From Deltaproteobacteria bacterium (GTDB lineage: Bacteria > Desulfobacterota > JAENJC01): 12,475 nucleotides of DNA. Below the pieces are notes generated by a model that made no database searches, was not told the origin of the DNA, and was given only the letters and a program-made list of their open reading frames with translations. Where the stretch lies: NCBI GenBank assembly GCA_016208525.1, contig JACQYJ010000187.1:1-12475 (forward strand), in the 5' to 3' direction. This document shows, piece after piece, positions 1 to 7,960 of the stretch. Position numbers and translations under genes: made by a program. Each line of letters begins with the position of its first letter. Within the stretch, counting starts at the first letter, position 1.

Positions 1-119
1 GTTCACAGAGTTTAAGCAGAGAAACACTGAGATGTTTCTTAAATATTAATAACTTTTTCTCTGTGCATCTCATTATTTTCTCAGTGTCCTCTGTGGTTAA
101 GGCCTTTTGCAAGAGGCTC
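1..119. repeat. Degenerate CACAGAG/CTCTGTG inverted repeat ending in a GAGCCTC-family terminus
   Basis: The stretch has CACAGAG and CACTGAG motifs on the left (about 4-32) and their degenerate reverse complements CTCAGTG and CTCTGTGG on the right (about 80-96), so it can fold on itself. It ends at 105-119 with TTTTGCAAGAGGCTC, identical to the right terminus of the small element at 12322-12336. The left part lies outside or at the edge of the window, so the full element cannot be delimited. Positions 120-169, between this repeat and the nuoM stop, show nothing recognisable. Confidence 0.6.
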
Positions 120-169
120 GGTTAAATACGAATTCCTCTCCGCACCTTAACATTCGGCAGTCCGCACCC

Positions 170-1801
170 TTAATGCCCCCCATGGTGCGCTGTGTCCGCA
201 TGGCTGGACGGTTCGTTCATGTTGACGTGCCCAGCGTGAGCAGGGTCAGCTGCAGGGATGGAACTGCTCTCGACCTTGAAGCTCTCCAGCGCCGGTGTGT
301 ATCCCGGGTTGACCCTCTGCACTATGTTGATGACTGACGCGTGCATGGTGTCAAGGAAAGGCTTTGGATAGAGGCCTATCCAGAACATCATGATAACAAG
401 AGGTATAAGTGTCCACCTCTCCCTGAAGGTCAGATCAGTAAGCTTCATATTTTCCGGGTTTTCCAGCTTCCCGAACATAGTCCTCTGGTAAAGCCAGAGC
501 GCATATGCCGCGCCAATGACTATGCCGCTTGCGGCGATTATCGCCCATATATAGCTGACCTTGAAGGCGCCGAGAAGCACAAGGAACTCTCCGATAAAGC
601 CGTTCAAACCAGGGAGTCCGATGGAGGAGAAGGTGGCCACAGCAAATAGGACCGCGTACACAGGCATTACCTTGGCAACTCCGCCGAAGTCGCTGATCAT
701 TCTCGTATGCCTCCTTTCATAAATCAGGCCGACGATAAGGAAGAGGGCCGCGCTGGAAAGGCCGTGGTTTATCATCTGCAGGAGGGCGCCTTCCAGCCCC
801 TGCGGGTTAAAGGCAAAGGTCCCAAGGGTTATGTACCCCATGTGGCTGACGGATGAATAGGCGATAAGCTTCTTCATGTCCTTCTGTGCAAGGCATACAA
901 GGCCGGCATATACTATGGCTATAAGAGAAAGGGTGACAATAAAGGGGACAAAGGTCTGAGCCGCATCTGGCGTTATGGTCAGGGCAAACCTGACAAATCC
1001 GTATGTTCCCATCTTGAGGAGAATGCCCGCCAGGATGACGGAGCCGGCTGTGGGGGCCTCCACATGGGCGTCAGGCAACCAGGTGTGGAACGGGAACATC
1101 GGCACTTTTACAGCAAAGCCAAGGAAGAAAGCCAGGAATACCCACCACTGGACGTTATACGGGAAGTTCAGCTCCATATATTTAAGTATCTCGAATGTAT
1201 AGACCCCTGTATAGTGATGGTATACAAAGAACAGCGCAAGGATCGCAACCAGCATGAACACGCTTCCGAAGAGTGTATAAAGGAAGAACTTTATGGCTGC
1301 ATAGAGCTTTCTCGGCCCACCCCATATGCCGATAATGAAGTACATCGGAACAAGCATGATCTCCCAGAACACATAAAAAAAGATAAAATCAAGGGCCATG
1401 AATGCGCCGAGCATACCGACTTCCAGGATAAGTATGGATACATGGAACTCCTTTAACCTCTCCGTAATTGCATGCCAGGATGACATGACTGCAATGAAGG
1501 TGACTAAGGTAGTCAGGAGGATGAGGAGGAGGCTGATCCCGTCAATGCCAAGGAGATACTGGACCCCGATGGAGGGGATCCAGGAATGTCTCTCAACAAA
1601 CTGCATCTCATGGGTATTGTTATTGAAATTCGGTATCAATATCAGGGAAACAAGGAATGTAGCAAATGTTGTAATGGCGGATAGCCGCCTTATCAACTCC
1701 TCATTCTGCCTGGGGACAAAAAGCATGATCGGAACGGCCCCGATTAGCGGCAGAAAGATTATAAGCGATAATATAGGAAATCCAAGGGCGTTCTCGTTCA
1801 T
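170..1801 (-). CDS. nuoM: NADH-quinone oxidoreductase subunit M
   Basis: NuoM is one of the three large antiporter-like membrane subunits of complex I and forms a proton channel in the cytoplasmic membrane. The 543-residue protein is a little longer than the roughly 500 usual for the family. The conserved charged residues of the channel are visible: E147 in FWEIMLVPMY, K232 in AVKVPMFPFHTWLPDAH and K263 in LLKMGTYGF. The start at 1801 is supported by AGGAGG at 1807-1812, five bases upstream. An 88-bp gap separates it from nuoL, and it is the last complete gene of the operon here; nuoN would be expected beyond the left edge. The final 30 or so residues form a non-membrane tail with seven histidines, ending HADTAHHGGH, which adds to the typical family length. 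Confidence 0.97.
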   Translation of the reverse strand: MNENALGFPILSLIIFLPLIGAVPIMLFVPRQNEELIRRLSAITTFATFLVSLILIPNFNNNTHEMQFVERHSWIPSIGVQYLLGIDGISLLLILLTTLVTFIAVMSSWHAITERLKEFHVSILILEVGMLGAFMALDFIFFYVFWEIMLVPMYFIIGIWGGPRKLYAAIKFFLYTLFGSVFMLVAILALFFVYHHYTGVYTFEILKYMELNFPYNVQWWVFLAFFLGFAVKVPMFPFHTWLPDAHVEAPTAGSVILAGILLKMGTYGFVRFALTITPDAAQTFVPFIVTLSLIAIVYAGLVCLAQKDMKKLIAYSSVSHMGYITLGTFAFNPQGLEGALLQMINHGLSSAALFLIVGLIYERRHTRMISDFGGVAKVMPVYAVLFAVATFSSIGLPGLNGFIGEFLVLLGAFKVSYIWAIIAASGIVIGAAYALWLYQRTMFGKLENPENMKLTDLTFRERWTLIPLVIMMFWIGLYPKPFLDTMHASVINIVQRVNPGYTPALESFKVESSSIPAADPAHAGHVNMNEPSSHADTAHHGGH

Positions 1802-1825
1802 CAGTTCCTCCTAAATTCAAGAGGC

Positions 1826-1882
1826 TAAGGTTAAGGTTAAGGTTAAGAATTTCCTCAACCTCAGCCTCAAACTCAACCTTAT
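1826..1882. repeat. TAAGGT tandem repeat with degenerate inverted arm (nuoM/nuoL gap)
   Basis: Three perfect TAAGGT units plus TAAG occupy 1826-1847. The following stretch, about 1853-1882, read on the other strand is a degenerate version of the same pattern (TAAGGTTGAG, GAGGCTGAGGTTGAGG). The two arms could pair in the nuoL-nuoM messenger. It fills most of the space between the two genes. It is not a CRISPR or a bacterial telomere: the units are six bases long and there are no spacers. Confidence 0.75.
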
Positions 1883-1889
1883 ATCAGTA

Positions 1890-3914
1890 TCAGTAAAAGT
1901 AATATACACCCATAATAAACACCACACCCAGCAACATCACAAGGGCATAGTTCTGAGCGTCGCCGGTCTGCATCCTCCGAAGCACTCGACTTTTGATATC
2001 CACAAACAACGCCAGTCCATTGACAGTCCCATCTACGACATATTTATCAAGGAAGTCGGTTATCTCAGCCTTTATCAGTACAATCCAGCTCGTGCCGTTC
2101 ACCGCGCCGTCAACCACCTTCCCGTCAAACTCCCAGAGTTCTATCCCGGCCTTTTTTGTTGGATTAACGAACAGGAAGTCATAAAGTTCGTCGACCCAGT
2201 ATTTATTCAGAAGTGTCTGGTGTACCAGCCTGAACCTCTCTGAAAGAGTTTCAGGATTCAGGGCCTCTATCTTCTTATAGTACATGAGATAGGCAAGACC
2301 TATTCCAGAAAGCGCTATTCCAAGCGAGACCAGCATCATGAAATACTCTAAAAGGTGTCCATGCGCGGTCGGCTCTCCTGTTGCCAGGGCGGCAAATTTA
2401 TGGAAGAACTCCGCCGCTATGCCTTTTACATCATGCTCATGAGCGCCAAAGACATTCCCAAGGAAGTGATGAATAAATCCGTTCCCTGGAGGTAAAGCAA
2501 GCGCGCCAACTGTGGCGGCAAGGAAGGCAAGGAGAACAAGAGGGCCTGTCATGACAGATGGAGATTCATGTATATGATGTGCCACATGATGGTCCACCCT
2601 CGACTCACCGGTGAATGTGACGAAGTAAAGCCTGAACATATAGAAGGCGCTGCAGAACGCTGCGGCAGCGCCAATTCCCCATATAACATAATGTCCTCCG
2701 GAAAATGCCGCCCAGAGAATCTCATCCTTGCTGAAGAACCCGGCAAAGGGGAATATCCCGGCATTTGCCAGCGCTGCAATGAGAAATGTGATCGCCGTAA
2801 GCTTTATATGAGGGAACAGTCCGCCCATACGTCTTATATCCTGCTCCCCTGACAGCGCATGAATTACGCTGCCGCATCCAAGGAAGAGGCAGGCCTTGAA
2901 GAATGCATGGGTAAATAAATGGTATACCCCTGCTGTGTAGGCGCCGAGTCCCAGCCCCATAAACATGTATCCAAGCTGGCTTACCGTAGAATAGGCCACT
3001 ATCCTTTTAATATCGTTCTGGGCGATTGCAATGGTTGCGGCAAACAAGGCTGTTATAGCCCCAACTACCGCAATTAACTCCATGGTCGCAGGGGCCATAC
3101 TGTAAATGACATGGCTTCTCGCCACCATATAGACGCCGGCTGTGACCATGGTCGCCGCATGGATCAGGGCGCTGACAGGGGTCGGCCCTTCCATGGCATC
3201 TGGGAGCCATGTGTATAAGGGTATCTGGGCGGACTTGGCGGTGGCTCCGACAAAGAGGAGAAGTGTAATGGCAGTCGCGACCCCTGTCGTAAGATGAGTC
3301 GGAGCCAACTGGAATACCTGCTCATAATCAAGGGTCCCAAACTGTGAAACCAACAGGAAAAGCCCAAGGACGAAACCCAGGTCCCCGACCCTGTTGGTAA
3401 CAAACGCCTTTTTTGCTGCATCTCCGGCAGACTTCTTCTCAAACCAGAATCCGATGAGGAGGTATGAACAGAGACCCACCCCTTCCCAGCCGAAAAACAT
3501 GAGGAGGTAGTTGTTCCCCATGATCAGGATGAGCATGGATACCGTAAACATTGACAGATATGTAAAGAACCTGTAGTACCCGTCGTCATCGTGCATGTAC
3601 CCGATGGAATACAGGTGGACAAGGGAAGATATCCCGGTGACAACGAGGAGCATGATTGCGGTGAGTGGATCTATCAAAAAACCAAAAGAGATATGCAGGT
3701 CGCCGGAAACTATCCAGTCCCAGTAGTTAACGTTCAGTTTGCTGCCGGAAACGACCTCGAAGAATATGATCAGGGAGATAAGGAAAGAGGTCATTACGGC
3801 GCCTGTAGCGATATAGTCGCTGTAATGGCGCCTCATGTACTTCCTGCCAAAGAGGCCGTTAATTAAGGCGGCTATTGTCGGCAAAAGGGGTATCAGCCAA
3901 GCATAGTTTATCAT
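1890..3914 (-). CDS. nuoL: NADH-quinone oxidoreductase subunit L
   Basis: NuoL is the distal antiporter-like subunit of complex I, with a long lateral helix that runs along the membrane arm. The 674-residue protein has the family landmarks: E144 in FFGWEGVGLCSYLLIG, K227 in ATAKSAQIPLYTWLPDAM, the H252 region IHAATMVTAG, and ANAGIFPFAGFFSKDEIL. The C-terminal part has NKYWVDELYDFLFVNP followed by two related segments, DGKVVDGAVNG at 597-607 and DKYVVDGTVNG at 623-633, before the usual MQTGDAQNYAL ending. This 26-residue repetition looks like a local duplication near the end of the lateral-helix region. A weak GAGG lies about 11 bases upstream of the start, inside the ACGTCT-type repeat of the nuoK/nuoL gap, so that repeat may supply the ribosome binding site. 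Confidence 0.97.
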   Translation of the reverse strand: MINYAWLIPLLPTIAALINGLFGRKYMRRHYSDYIATGAVMTSFLISLIIFFEVVSGSKLNVNYWDWIVSGDLHISFGFLIDPLTAIMLLVVTGISSLVHLYSIGYMHDDDGYYRFFTYLSMFTVSMLILIMGNNYLLMFFGWEGVGLCSYLLIGFWFEKKSAGDAAKKAFVTNRVGDLGFVLGLFLLVSQFGTLDYEQVFQLAPTHLTTGVATAITLLLFVGATAKSAQIPLYTWLPDAMEGPTPVSALIHAATMVTAGVYMVARSHVIYSMAPATMELIAVVGAITALFAATIAIAQNDIKRIVAYSTVSQLGYMFMGLGLGAYTAGVYHLFTHAFFKACLFLGCGSVIHALSGEQDIRRMGGLFPHIKLTAITFLIAALANAGIFPFAGFFSKDEILWAAFSGGHYVIWGIGAAAAFCSAFYMFRLYFVTFTGESRVDHHVAHHIHESPSVMTGPLVLLAFLAATVGALALPPGNGFIHHFLGNVFGAHEHDVKGIAAEFFHKFAALATGEPTAHGHLLEYFMMLVSLGIALSGIGLAYLMYYKKIEALNPETLSERFRLVHQTLLNKYWVDELYDFLFVNPTKKAGIELWEFDGKVVDGAVNGTSWIVLIKAEITDFLDKYVVDGTVNGLALFVDIKSRVLRRMQTGDAQNYALVMLLGVVFIMGVYYFY

Positions 3915-3923
3915 ACGATTTTT

Positions 3924-3952
3924 CGCCTCACGTCTAACGTCTTACGTCTCAC
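3924..3952. repeat. ACGTCT-type short repeat (nuoL/nuoK gap)
   Basis: The plus strand reads CTCACGTCT, AACGTCT, TACGTCT, CAC: three near-identical seven-base units. It fills most of the 45-bp gap between nuoK and nuoL. In the transcribed (minus) direction it ends GTGAGGCG, which contains the only GAGG near the nuoL start. Confidence 0.7.
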
Positions 3953-3959
3953 AGTCTTT

Positions 3960-4262
3960 TTACCACTTCATCAGATTTATCTCATCCACATTCAACGTCT
4001 CTTTGTTCCTGAAGAGCGATACCATTATGGCAAGGCCTATGGCGGCCTCTGCTGCGGCAACTGTCATGATAAAGAAGACAAAGACCTGGCCGTCCATGGA
4101 GTCCATCTGTTTTGAAAATGCCACAAGGGAGATATTTACGGCATTCAGCATAAGCTCTATGCACATGAATATAACGATGGCGTTTCTGCGGACCAGGACG
4201 CCTATGGCCCCTATCGCAAACAGTATTGCGCTTAACACAAGGTAATGTTCCTGTGTTGCCAT
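3960..4262 (-). CDS. nuoK: NADH-quinone oxidoreductase subunit K
   Basis: NuoK is a small three-helix membrane subunit of complex I, related to MrpC, that takes part in proton transfer between the quinone site and the antiporter-like subunits. The protein has 100 residues, the normal family length. The two essential membrane glutamates are visible at the same positions as in E. coli: E36 in MCIELMLNAVN and E72 in AAAEAAIGLAI. Its start codon overlaps the nuoJ stop by one base (TAATG). The sequence AAGGAG about eight bases upstream, inside nuoJ, is the ribosome binding site, so translation of the two genes is probably coupled. The C-terminal tail, ending NLMKW, is ordinary. Confidence 0.97.
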   Translation of the reverse strand: MATQEHYLVLSAILFAIGAIGVLVRRNAIVIFMCIELMLNAVNISLVAFSKQMDSMDGQVFVFFIMTVAAAEAAIGLAIMVSLFRNKETLNVDEINLMKW

Positions 4263-4780
4263 TACTTAAGCTCCTTCTTGGTAAGCACAACTGCGCCAAC
4301 CATCGCCATCAAAAGGATGGCTGATGTCAGTTCGAATGGGAAGAGATAGTCAGTAAACAATACCGCTGCCACTGCCTCGGTATTCCCTCCAAAACCTTTG
4401 ACTGCATCAGGGGGAAAATTCCCTCTGGCGCCTTTAAAAAAACTGCCTCTAAATATCATTGTTACCTGAAATGCGAATACCAGGCTCAGCGCTATCCCAA
4501 AGAATTTCTGGAATGCGTGCCTTGAGGTATTTCTCAGTTCCTCCTTCTGGAGCCTCAGCAACATGATGACAAAGAGGAAAAGGACCATTATGGCCCCGGC
4601 ATACACTAATATCTGGGCTGCCGCAAGGAACTCGGCCCCGAGCAGTACAAACAGTGCGGCAACTACAAAAAAAACTACAACCATAAAGAGGGCTGAATGG
4701 ACCGGATTCTTCCCTGCAACAAGACCAAGGGACGCTATTATTGCAATCCCGCCGAATATGTAAAATAGAAACAATTCCAT
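4262..4780 (-). CDS. nuoJ: NADH-quinone oxidoreductase subunit J
   Basis: NuoJ is a membrane subunit of complex I next to NuoH, K and A near the quinone site. The best start gives 172 residues beginning MELFLFYIFGGIAI, which matches the usual family N-terminus; GGGG six bases upstream supports it. An upstream in-frame ATG at 4822 would add a polar, non-conserved 14-residue extension and also has a G-rich stretch before it, so the longer form is not excluded. The conserved NPVHSALFMVVVFF and LVYAGAIMVLFLFVIMLL segments are clear, the latter carrying the pi-bulge helix region. The stop overlaps the nuoK start. Upstream, where nuoI normally sits between nuoH and nuoJ, there is only a repeat-filled gap of about 120 bp. 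Confidence 0.95.
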   Translation of the reverse strand: MELFLFYIFGGIAIIASLGLVAGKNPVHSALFMVVVFFVVAALFVLLGAEFLAAAQILVYAGAIMVLFLFVIMLLRLQKEELRNTSRHAFQKFFGIALSLVFAFQVTMIFRGSFFKGARGNFPPDAVKGFGGNTEAVAAVLFTDYLFPFELTSAILLMAMVGAVVLTKKELK

Positions 4781-4832
4781 CTTTAACCCCGGTTTTTTAA
4801 AATTCTTACTAATACTTATCATCTAAACCCCC

Positions 4833-4893
4833 GTGAGCCGCGAGCCGTGAGCCGTTACTTTACAGCTTACTGTTTACGGTTTACTGTTTACGG
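4833..4893. repeat. Two short tandem repeats (nuoJ/nuoH gap)
   Basis: Positions 4833-4853 hold three seven-base units GTGAGCC, GCGAGCC, GTGAGCC. Positions 4867-4879 and 4881-4893 are two perfect copies of TTACTGTTTACGG with a 14-base period. Together they occupy nearly all of the space where nuoI would normally be encoded. There is no open frame or leftover ferredoxin cysteine motif in this gap. Confidence 0.75.
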
Positions 4894-4902
4894 CCATTAC
4901 AG

Positions 4903-5886
4903 CTATCCGAACACAGTCATAAAGACCGCCGTCAAAAGTATGTTTACTATTGACGCCGGCAACAAAATCTTCCATCCCAGGGTCATCAACTGATCGTACC
5001 TTAACCGCGGGAGCGTTGCCCTTACCCAAATCATGAAGAAAACAACAATAAGAAGCTTGATAACAAACCAGGCCAGCGGAGGCAATACGGGGCCGTGCCA
5101 GCCGCCAAGGTAGAGGGTTGTGACAATACCGGACACTGTAATGATATTTATGTACTCGGCAAGCATGAACATGGCGTACTTCATGCTGCTGTACTCTGTA
5201 AAGTAACCCGAGACCAGCTCCGACTCCCCCTCCGGAAGGTCAAATGGAGTCCTGTTCAACTCGGCAATGGCAGCAGTTATATAGATTGCGAAGCCAAGGA
5301 ACTGGGGAATTATGAACCACACCCCTTTCTGTGCTTCAATCAGCTTCACCATGGAGAGGGATTGGGACATCATGATCACGCCGACTATTGCAAAACCCAT
5401 CGAAAGCTCATAGCTGATCATCTGGGCGGAAGACCTCAGCCCACCCAGGAGCGAATATTTGCTCTCAGACGACCATCCTGCCAGGACTATCCCGTAAACC
5501 CCGATAGACGATACCGCAAATATATAGAGGATACCGATGTTGATATCCGCCATAAACAATGTCACATTCCGACCAAGGATCGAGACCTCTGGCCCGAAGG
5601 GAACAACTGCAATTGTCATTACCGCAGGGATCAGAGCCATGGCAGGGGCTATCACAAACACCGCCTTAGAGGCATTGTCAGGGATTATGTCTTCCTTGAG
5701 AAAGAGCTTTATGCCGTCTGCAATAGGCTGCAGGAGCCCCCAGGGGCCGACCCTGTTCGGCCCCGGCCTTATCTGCATGTAGCCGAGGATCTTTCTCTCC
5801 GCCAGCGTGATATATGTCATGGTCAGCATCACTGCGCCGAATATGACGAACATCTTTACCAGCATTATTATTACAAATTCAGTCAT
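4903..5886 (-). CDS. nuoH: NADH-quinone oxidoreductase subunit H
   Basis: NuoH is the eight-helix membrane subunit that forms the quinone-binding chamber with NuoB and NuoD and links electron transfer to proton pumping. The 327-residue protein is of normal length. The signature region at 29-64 (AERKILGYMQIRPGPNRVGP, then LLQPIADGIKLFLKED) is intact, as is the charged loop AELNRTPFDLPEGESELVSG with its conserved glutamates. A GAGGG sequence about four bases upstream of the ATG is the likely ribosome binding site. A gap of just over 100 bp containing an inverted repeat separates it from nuoD. The gene that normally follows, nuoI, is missing. Confidence 0.97.
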   Translation of the reverse strand: MTEFVIIMLVKMFVIFGAVMLTMTYITLAERKILGYMQIRPGPNRVGPWGLLQPIADGIKLFLKEDIIPDNASKAVFVIAPAMALIPAVMTIAVVPFGPEVSILGRNVTLFMADINIGILYIFAVSSIGVYGIVLAGWSSESKYSLLGGLRSSAQMISYELSMGFAIVGVIMMSQSLSMVKLIEAQKGVWFIIPQFLGFAIYITAAIAELNRTPFDLPEGESELVSGYFTEYSSMKYAMFMLAEYINIITVSGIVTTLYLGGWHGPVLPPLAWFVIKLLIVVFFMIWVRATLPRLRYDQLMTLGWKILLPASIVNILLTAVFMTVFG

Positions 5887-5896
5887 TTTCCCTCGT

Positions 5897-5967
5897 TGGG
5901 GACAGTCCCTATTCTACGACTCCGCATTTGCTCCGTCCGTAAATAGAGTAAATAGGGACACTCCCCA
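5897..5967. repeat. GGGGACA-type imperfect inverted repeat (nuoH/nuoD gap)
   Basis: The arm at 5897-5917 (TGGGGACAGTCCCTATT and four more bases) pairs imperfectly with 5948-5967 (GTAAATAGGGACACTCCCCA). The left arm also contains the small palindrome GGGACAGTCCC. GTAAATAG occurs twice, at 5939-5946 and 5948-5955. The whole could form a hairpin in the nuoD-nuoH messenger. GGGGACAGTCCC-like repeats of this kind are often found around REP-associated tyrosine transposase genes; no such gene is in the window, so the link is only a guess. Confidence 0.7.
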
Positions 5968-5992
5968 TATTACTCCTTACTCCTCACTGTCT

Positions 5993-7168
5993 TTACCTGT
6001 CTACCTCTCCCATAACGGGGTCAAGGGCGCCTATTATAGCTATAAGGTCGCCTATGAGTTTTCCTTCGGCCATCTTGGCAAGGGATTCCAGGTTGACAAA
6101 TGAAGGAGGCCTGAATCTAAGCCTGTAAGGCTTATTGCTTCCATCAGACACTATATAGAAACCGAGCTCGCCCCTTGGGGTCTCTATGCTGTGATAAACC
6201 TCGGCAACGGGAGGTTCAAACCCCTCTGACACTATCTTGAAGTGGTGGATCAACGACTCCATCTCTGTCATTACTTTCTGCTTCGGCGGGAGGCAAATCT
6301 TCGGGTCATCGGCAAGAAAAGCGCCGCCTGGAAGCCTGTCCAGGGCCTGCTGCACTAACTTCAGAGACTGCCGCATCTCCTCCATCCTTACCAGGTACCT
6401 GTCAAACACATCCCCTGTCTTACCTGTAGGGATATCAAATTCATAGTTTTCATAGCCGCAGTACGGGTTCGACTTCCTTACGTCCCAGGGGACACCGCAT
6501 GAGCGGAGGAGCGGCCCGCTCAACCCCAGGTCTATGGCATCCTCTTTTGATATGATGCCGACGCCTTCAGTCCTTATCCTCACTATCTTATTGTCCTGGA
6601 AGATACGCTCATAGTCGTTCTTCATCCTTTCAGGGAATATAGCTATGAAGTCCCTGACCTGTTTTTCAAAGCCAACAGGAAGATCCTTCCTGAGGCCGCC
6701 AATGTCAAAATAGTTGATCGTAAGCCTTGCCCCTGCACACGCCTCAAAGATATCGAGGATCGTCTCCCTTTCCCTCATGCAGTAGAAGAACAGGCTCATG
6801 GCCCCGATATCAAGACCGAATGTGCCAAGCCAGATAAGGTGGCTGGCGATCCTCTGAAGCTCCGTCAATAAAACGCGGGCAACCATGGCCCTTGGCGGGA
6901 TCTCCAGACCAAGGAGTTTTTCGACAGTCATGCAGTAAGCAAGGTTATTTGAAAGAGAGGCTATGTAGTCTTCTCTGTCGGTTAAAGGAATGAACTGATG
7001 GTATGTCAGATTTTCTCCAAGCTTCTCCACTCCTCTGTGCAGATAACCTATCTCAGGTGTCAGCTTTACAACCGTTTCGCCGTCAAGCTCAAGGATGAGC
7101 CTCAGAACCCCGTGGGTGCTGGGGTGCTGGGGACCCATATTAAGTATCATATTCTTTGTCTCAGCCAT
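5993..7168 (-). CDS. nuoD: NADH-quinone oxidoreductase subunit D (49 kDa homologue)
   Basis: NuoD is the peripheral-arm subunit, related to the large subunit of NiFe hydrogenases, that forms the quinone headgroup site with NuoB. The 391-residue protein carries the signature NMGPQHPSTHGVLRL at 10-24. H19 and Y68 (in DREDYIASLSNNLAY) align with the quinone-site His38 and Tyr87 of Thermus Nqo4. The C-terminus IGALDPVMGEVDR is the usual one, so the gene is complete. The four hydrogenase nickel cysteines are absent, as expected for complex I. It starts six bases after the nuoC stop, with AGGTAG just upstream, and is a separate gene rather than a nuoCD fusion. Confidence 0.98.
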   Translation of the reverse strand: MAETKNMILNMGPQHPSTHGVLRLILELDGETVVKLTPEIGYLHRGVEKLGENLTYHQFIPLTDREDYIASLSNNLAYCMTVEKLLGLEIPPRAMVARVLLTELQRIASHLIWLGTFGLDIGAMSLFFYCMRERETILDIFEACAGARLTINYFDIGGLRKDLPVGFEKQVRDFIAIFPERMKNDYERIFQDNKIVRIRTEGVGIISKEDAIDLGLSGPLLRSCGVPWDVRKSNPYCGYENYEFDIPTGKTGDVFDRYLVRMEEMRQSLKLVQQALDRLPGGAFLADDPKICLPPKQKVMTEMESLIHHFKIVSEGFEPPVAEVYHSIETPRGELGFYIVSDGSNKPYRLRFRPPSFVNLESLAKMAEGKLIGDLIAIIGALDPVMGEVDR

Positions 7169-7174
7169 CTCTAC

Positions 7175-7627
7175 CTATCGTCCTTTCAGCGGATAATCCT
7201 TCCTTAAAGGGTGACCGTCCCAGTTCTCAGGCATAAGTATCCTGGTAAGGTTAGGGTGACCTTCAAAGATTATCCCGTACATATCAAAGGCCTCTCTCTC
7301 ATGCCAGTCTGAGGTGCTCCAGATACCGGTTACTGAGGATATCTTTTCCCCTTCTCCAACCATTGCCTTGAGCCGTATCCTGTGGCGCTTGCTTATGGAG
7401 AAAAGATGGTAGACCACTTCAAACCTCGTTTCCCTCCCCATGTAATCAACACCGCAGAGGTCGGAAAGGAAATCAAAGGAGAGCTCAGGGTCGCTTTTTA
7501 GATATCTGCAGACCGCAACTAAATCCTCTTTCTTTATGATTACGGTGTTCTCGTCCCGGAATGAATAAGAATCCAGGAAAGAATCCGGGAACCTCTCTTT
7601 AATTTTTTGAACCACTATTTCTGACAT
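7175..7627 (-). CDS. nuoC: NADH-quinone oxidoreductase subunit C (30 kDa homologue)
   Basis: NuoC is a peripheral-arm subunit of complex I that packs against NuoD. From the ATG at 7627 the protein has 150 residues and shows the family motifs DLCGVDY (56-62), HEREAFDMYGI (109-119) and GHPLRKDYPLKG (138-149). AGGAAGAG a few bases upstream of this ATG is a good ribosome binding site. An in-frame ATG at 7708 lies inside the inserted repeat element; the extra 27 codons it would add come from repeat DNA and are not homologous to NuoC, so that longer reading is rejected. The 386-bp repeat block upstream separates it from nuoB, which is odd for genes of one operon. Confidence 0.96.
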   Translation of the reverse strand: MSEIVVQKIKERFPDSFLDSYSFRDENTVIIKKEDLVAVCRYLKSDPELSFDFLSDLCGVDYMGRETRFEVVYHLFSISKRHRIRLKAMVGEGEKISSVTGIWSTSDWHEREAFDMYGIIFEGHPNLTRILMPENWDGHPLRKDYPLKGR

Positions 7628-7695
7628 TTCTCTTCCTAAATAAGACAACTTTTTTACCGCAGAGGCGCGGGGGCACAGAAAATACTTTAACTCCA

Positions 7696-7960
7696 GAGGG
7701 TCTTGCAAAACTCTAAAAACAGGTCATTTAAAAACCATTTTTACCACAAAGTACACAAAGAACACGAAGGAAAATCAAAATATAGAGGCATTTGAAGCCT
7801 TTTCTTTAACTTTGTGTCCTTCGTGCCCTTTGTGGTTAAATATATGAAGCATTTTGAAAGAGGCAAAATCAAAATATAGAGGCATTTGAAGCCTTTTCTT
7901 TAACTTTGTGTCCTTCGTGCCCTTTGTGGTTAAATATATGAAGCATTTTGAAAGAGGCTC
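7696..7960. mobile_element. 171-bp MITE-like element, copy 1 (empty target site; enlarged to 265 bp)
   Basis: The element starts GAGGGTCTTGCAAAA and ends TTTTGAAAGAGGCTC, imperfect terminal inverted repeats. Inside, ACCACAAAG and ACACGAAGG (7743-7770) pair with CCTTCGTG and CTTTGTGGT (about 7819-7835). It is identical, as far as both can be read, to the interrupted copy at 12125-12475 once a 182-bp insertion there and a 94-bp tandem duplication here are removed; both then have the same 171-bp unit length. It encodes no protein. It is non-autonomous if mobile. No target duplication is obvious around this copy. It sits between nuoB and nuoC and preserves the uninterrupted site GGTCATTTAAAAACC. 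Confidence 0.75.
7771..7958. repeat. 94-bp direct tandem duplication inside element copy 1
   Basis: The unit 7771-7864, from AAAATCAAAATATAGAGGC to GAAAGAGGC, is repeated with no visible change at 7865-7958. The copy at the right window edge has a single unit, so the duplication happened in this copy after it separated from the other. Confidence 0.9.

Noticed and set aside
1816..1826. Partial CAAGAGGCT terminus near the nuoM start
   Set aside because: Only nine bases match and no partner end is nearby; likely chance.
1826..1847. Telomere-like or CRISPR-like array
   Set aside because: Three six-base units with no spacers; too short, and internal to an operon.
5095..5946. 283-codon open frame on the plus strand
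   Set aside because: It lies antisense to the clear nuoH gene; its composition and lack of any family pattern mark it as a shadow.
7628..7708. N-terminal extension of NuoC by 27 codons from an upstream ATG
   Set aside because: The extra residues come from repeat DNA, resemble no NuoC, and the ATG at 7627 has its own good ribosome binding site.
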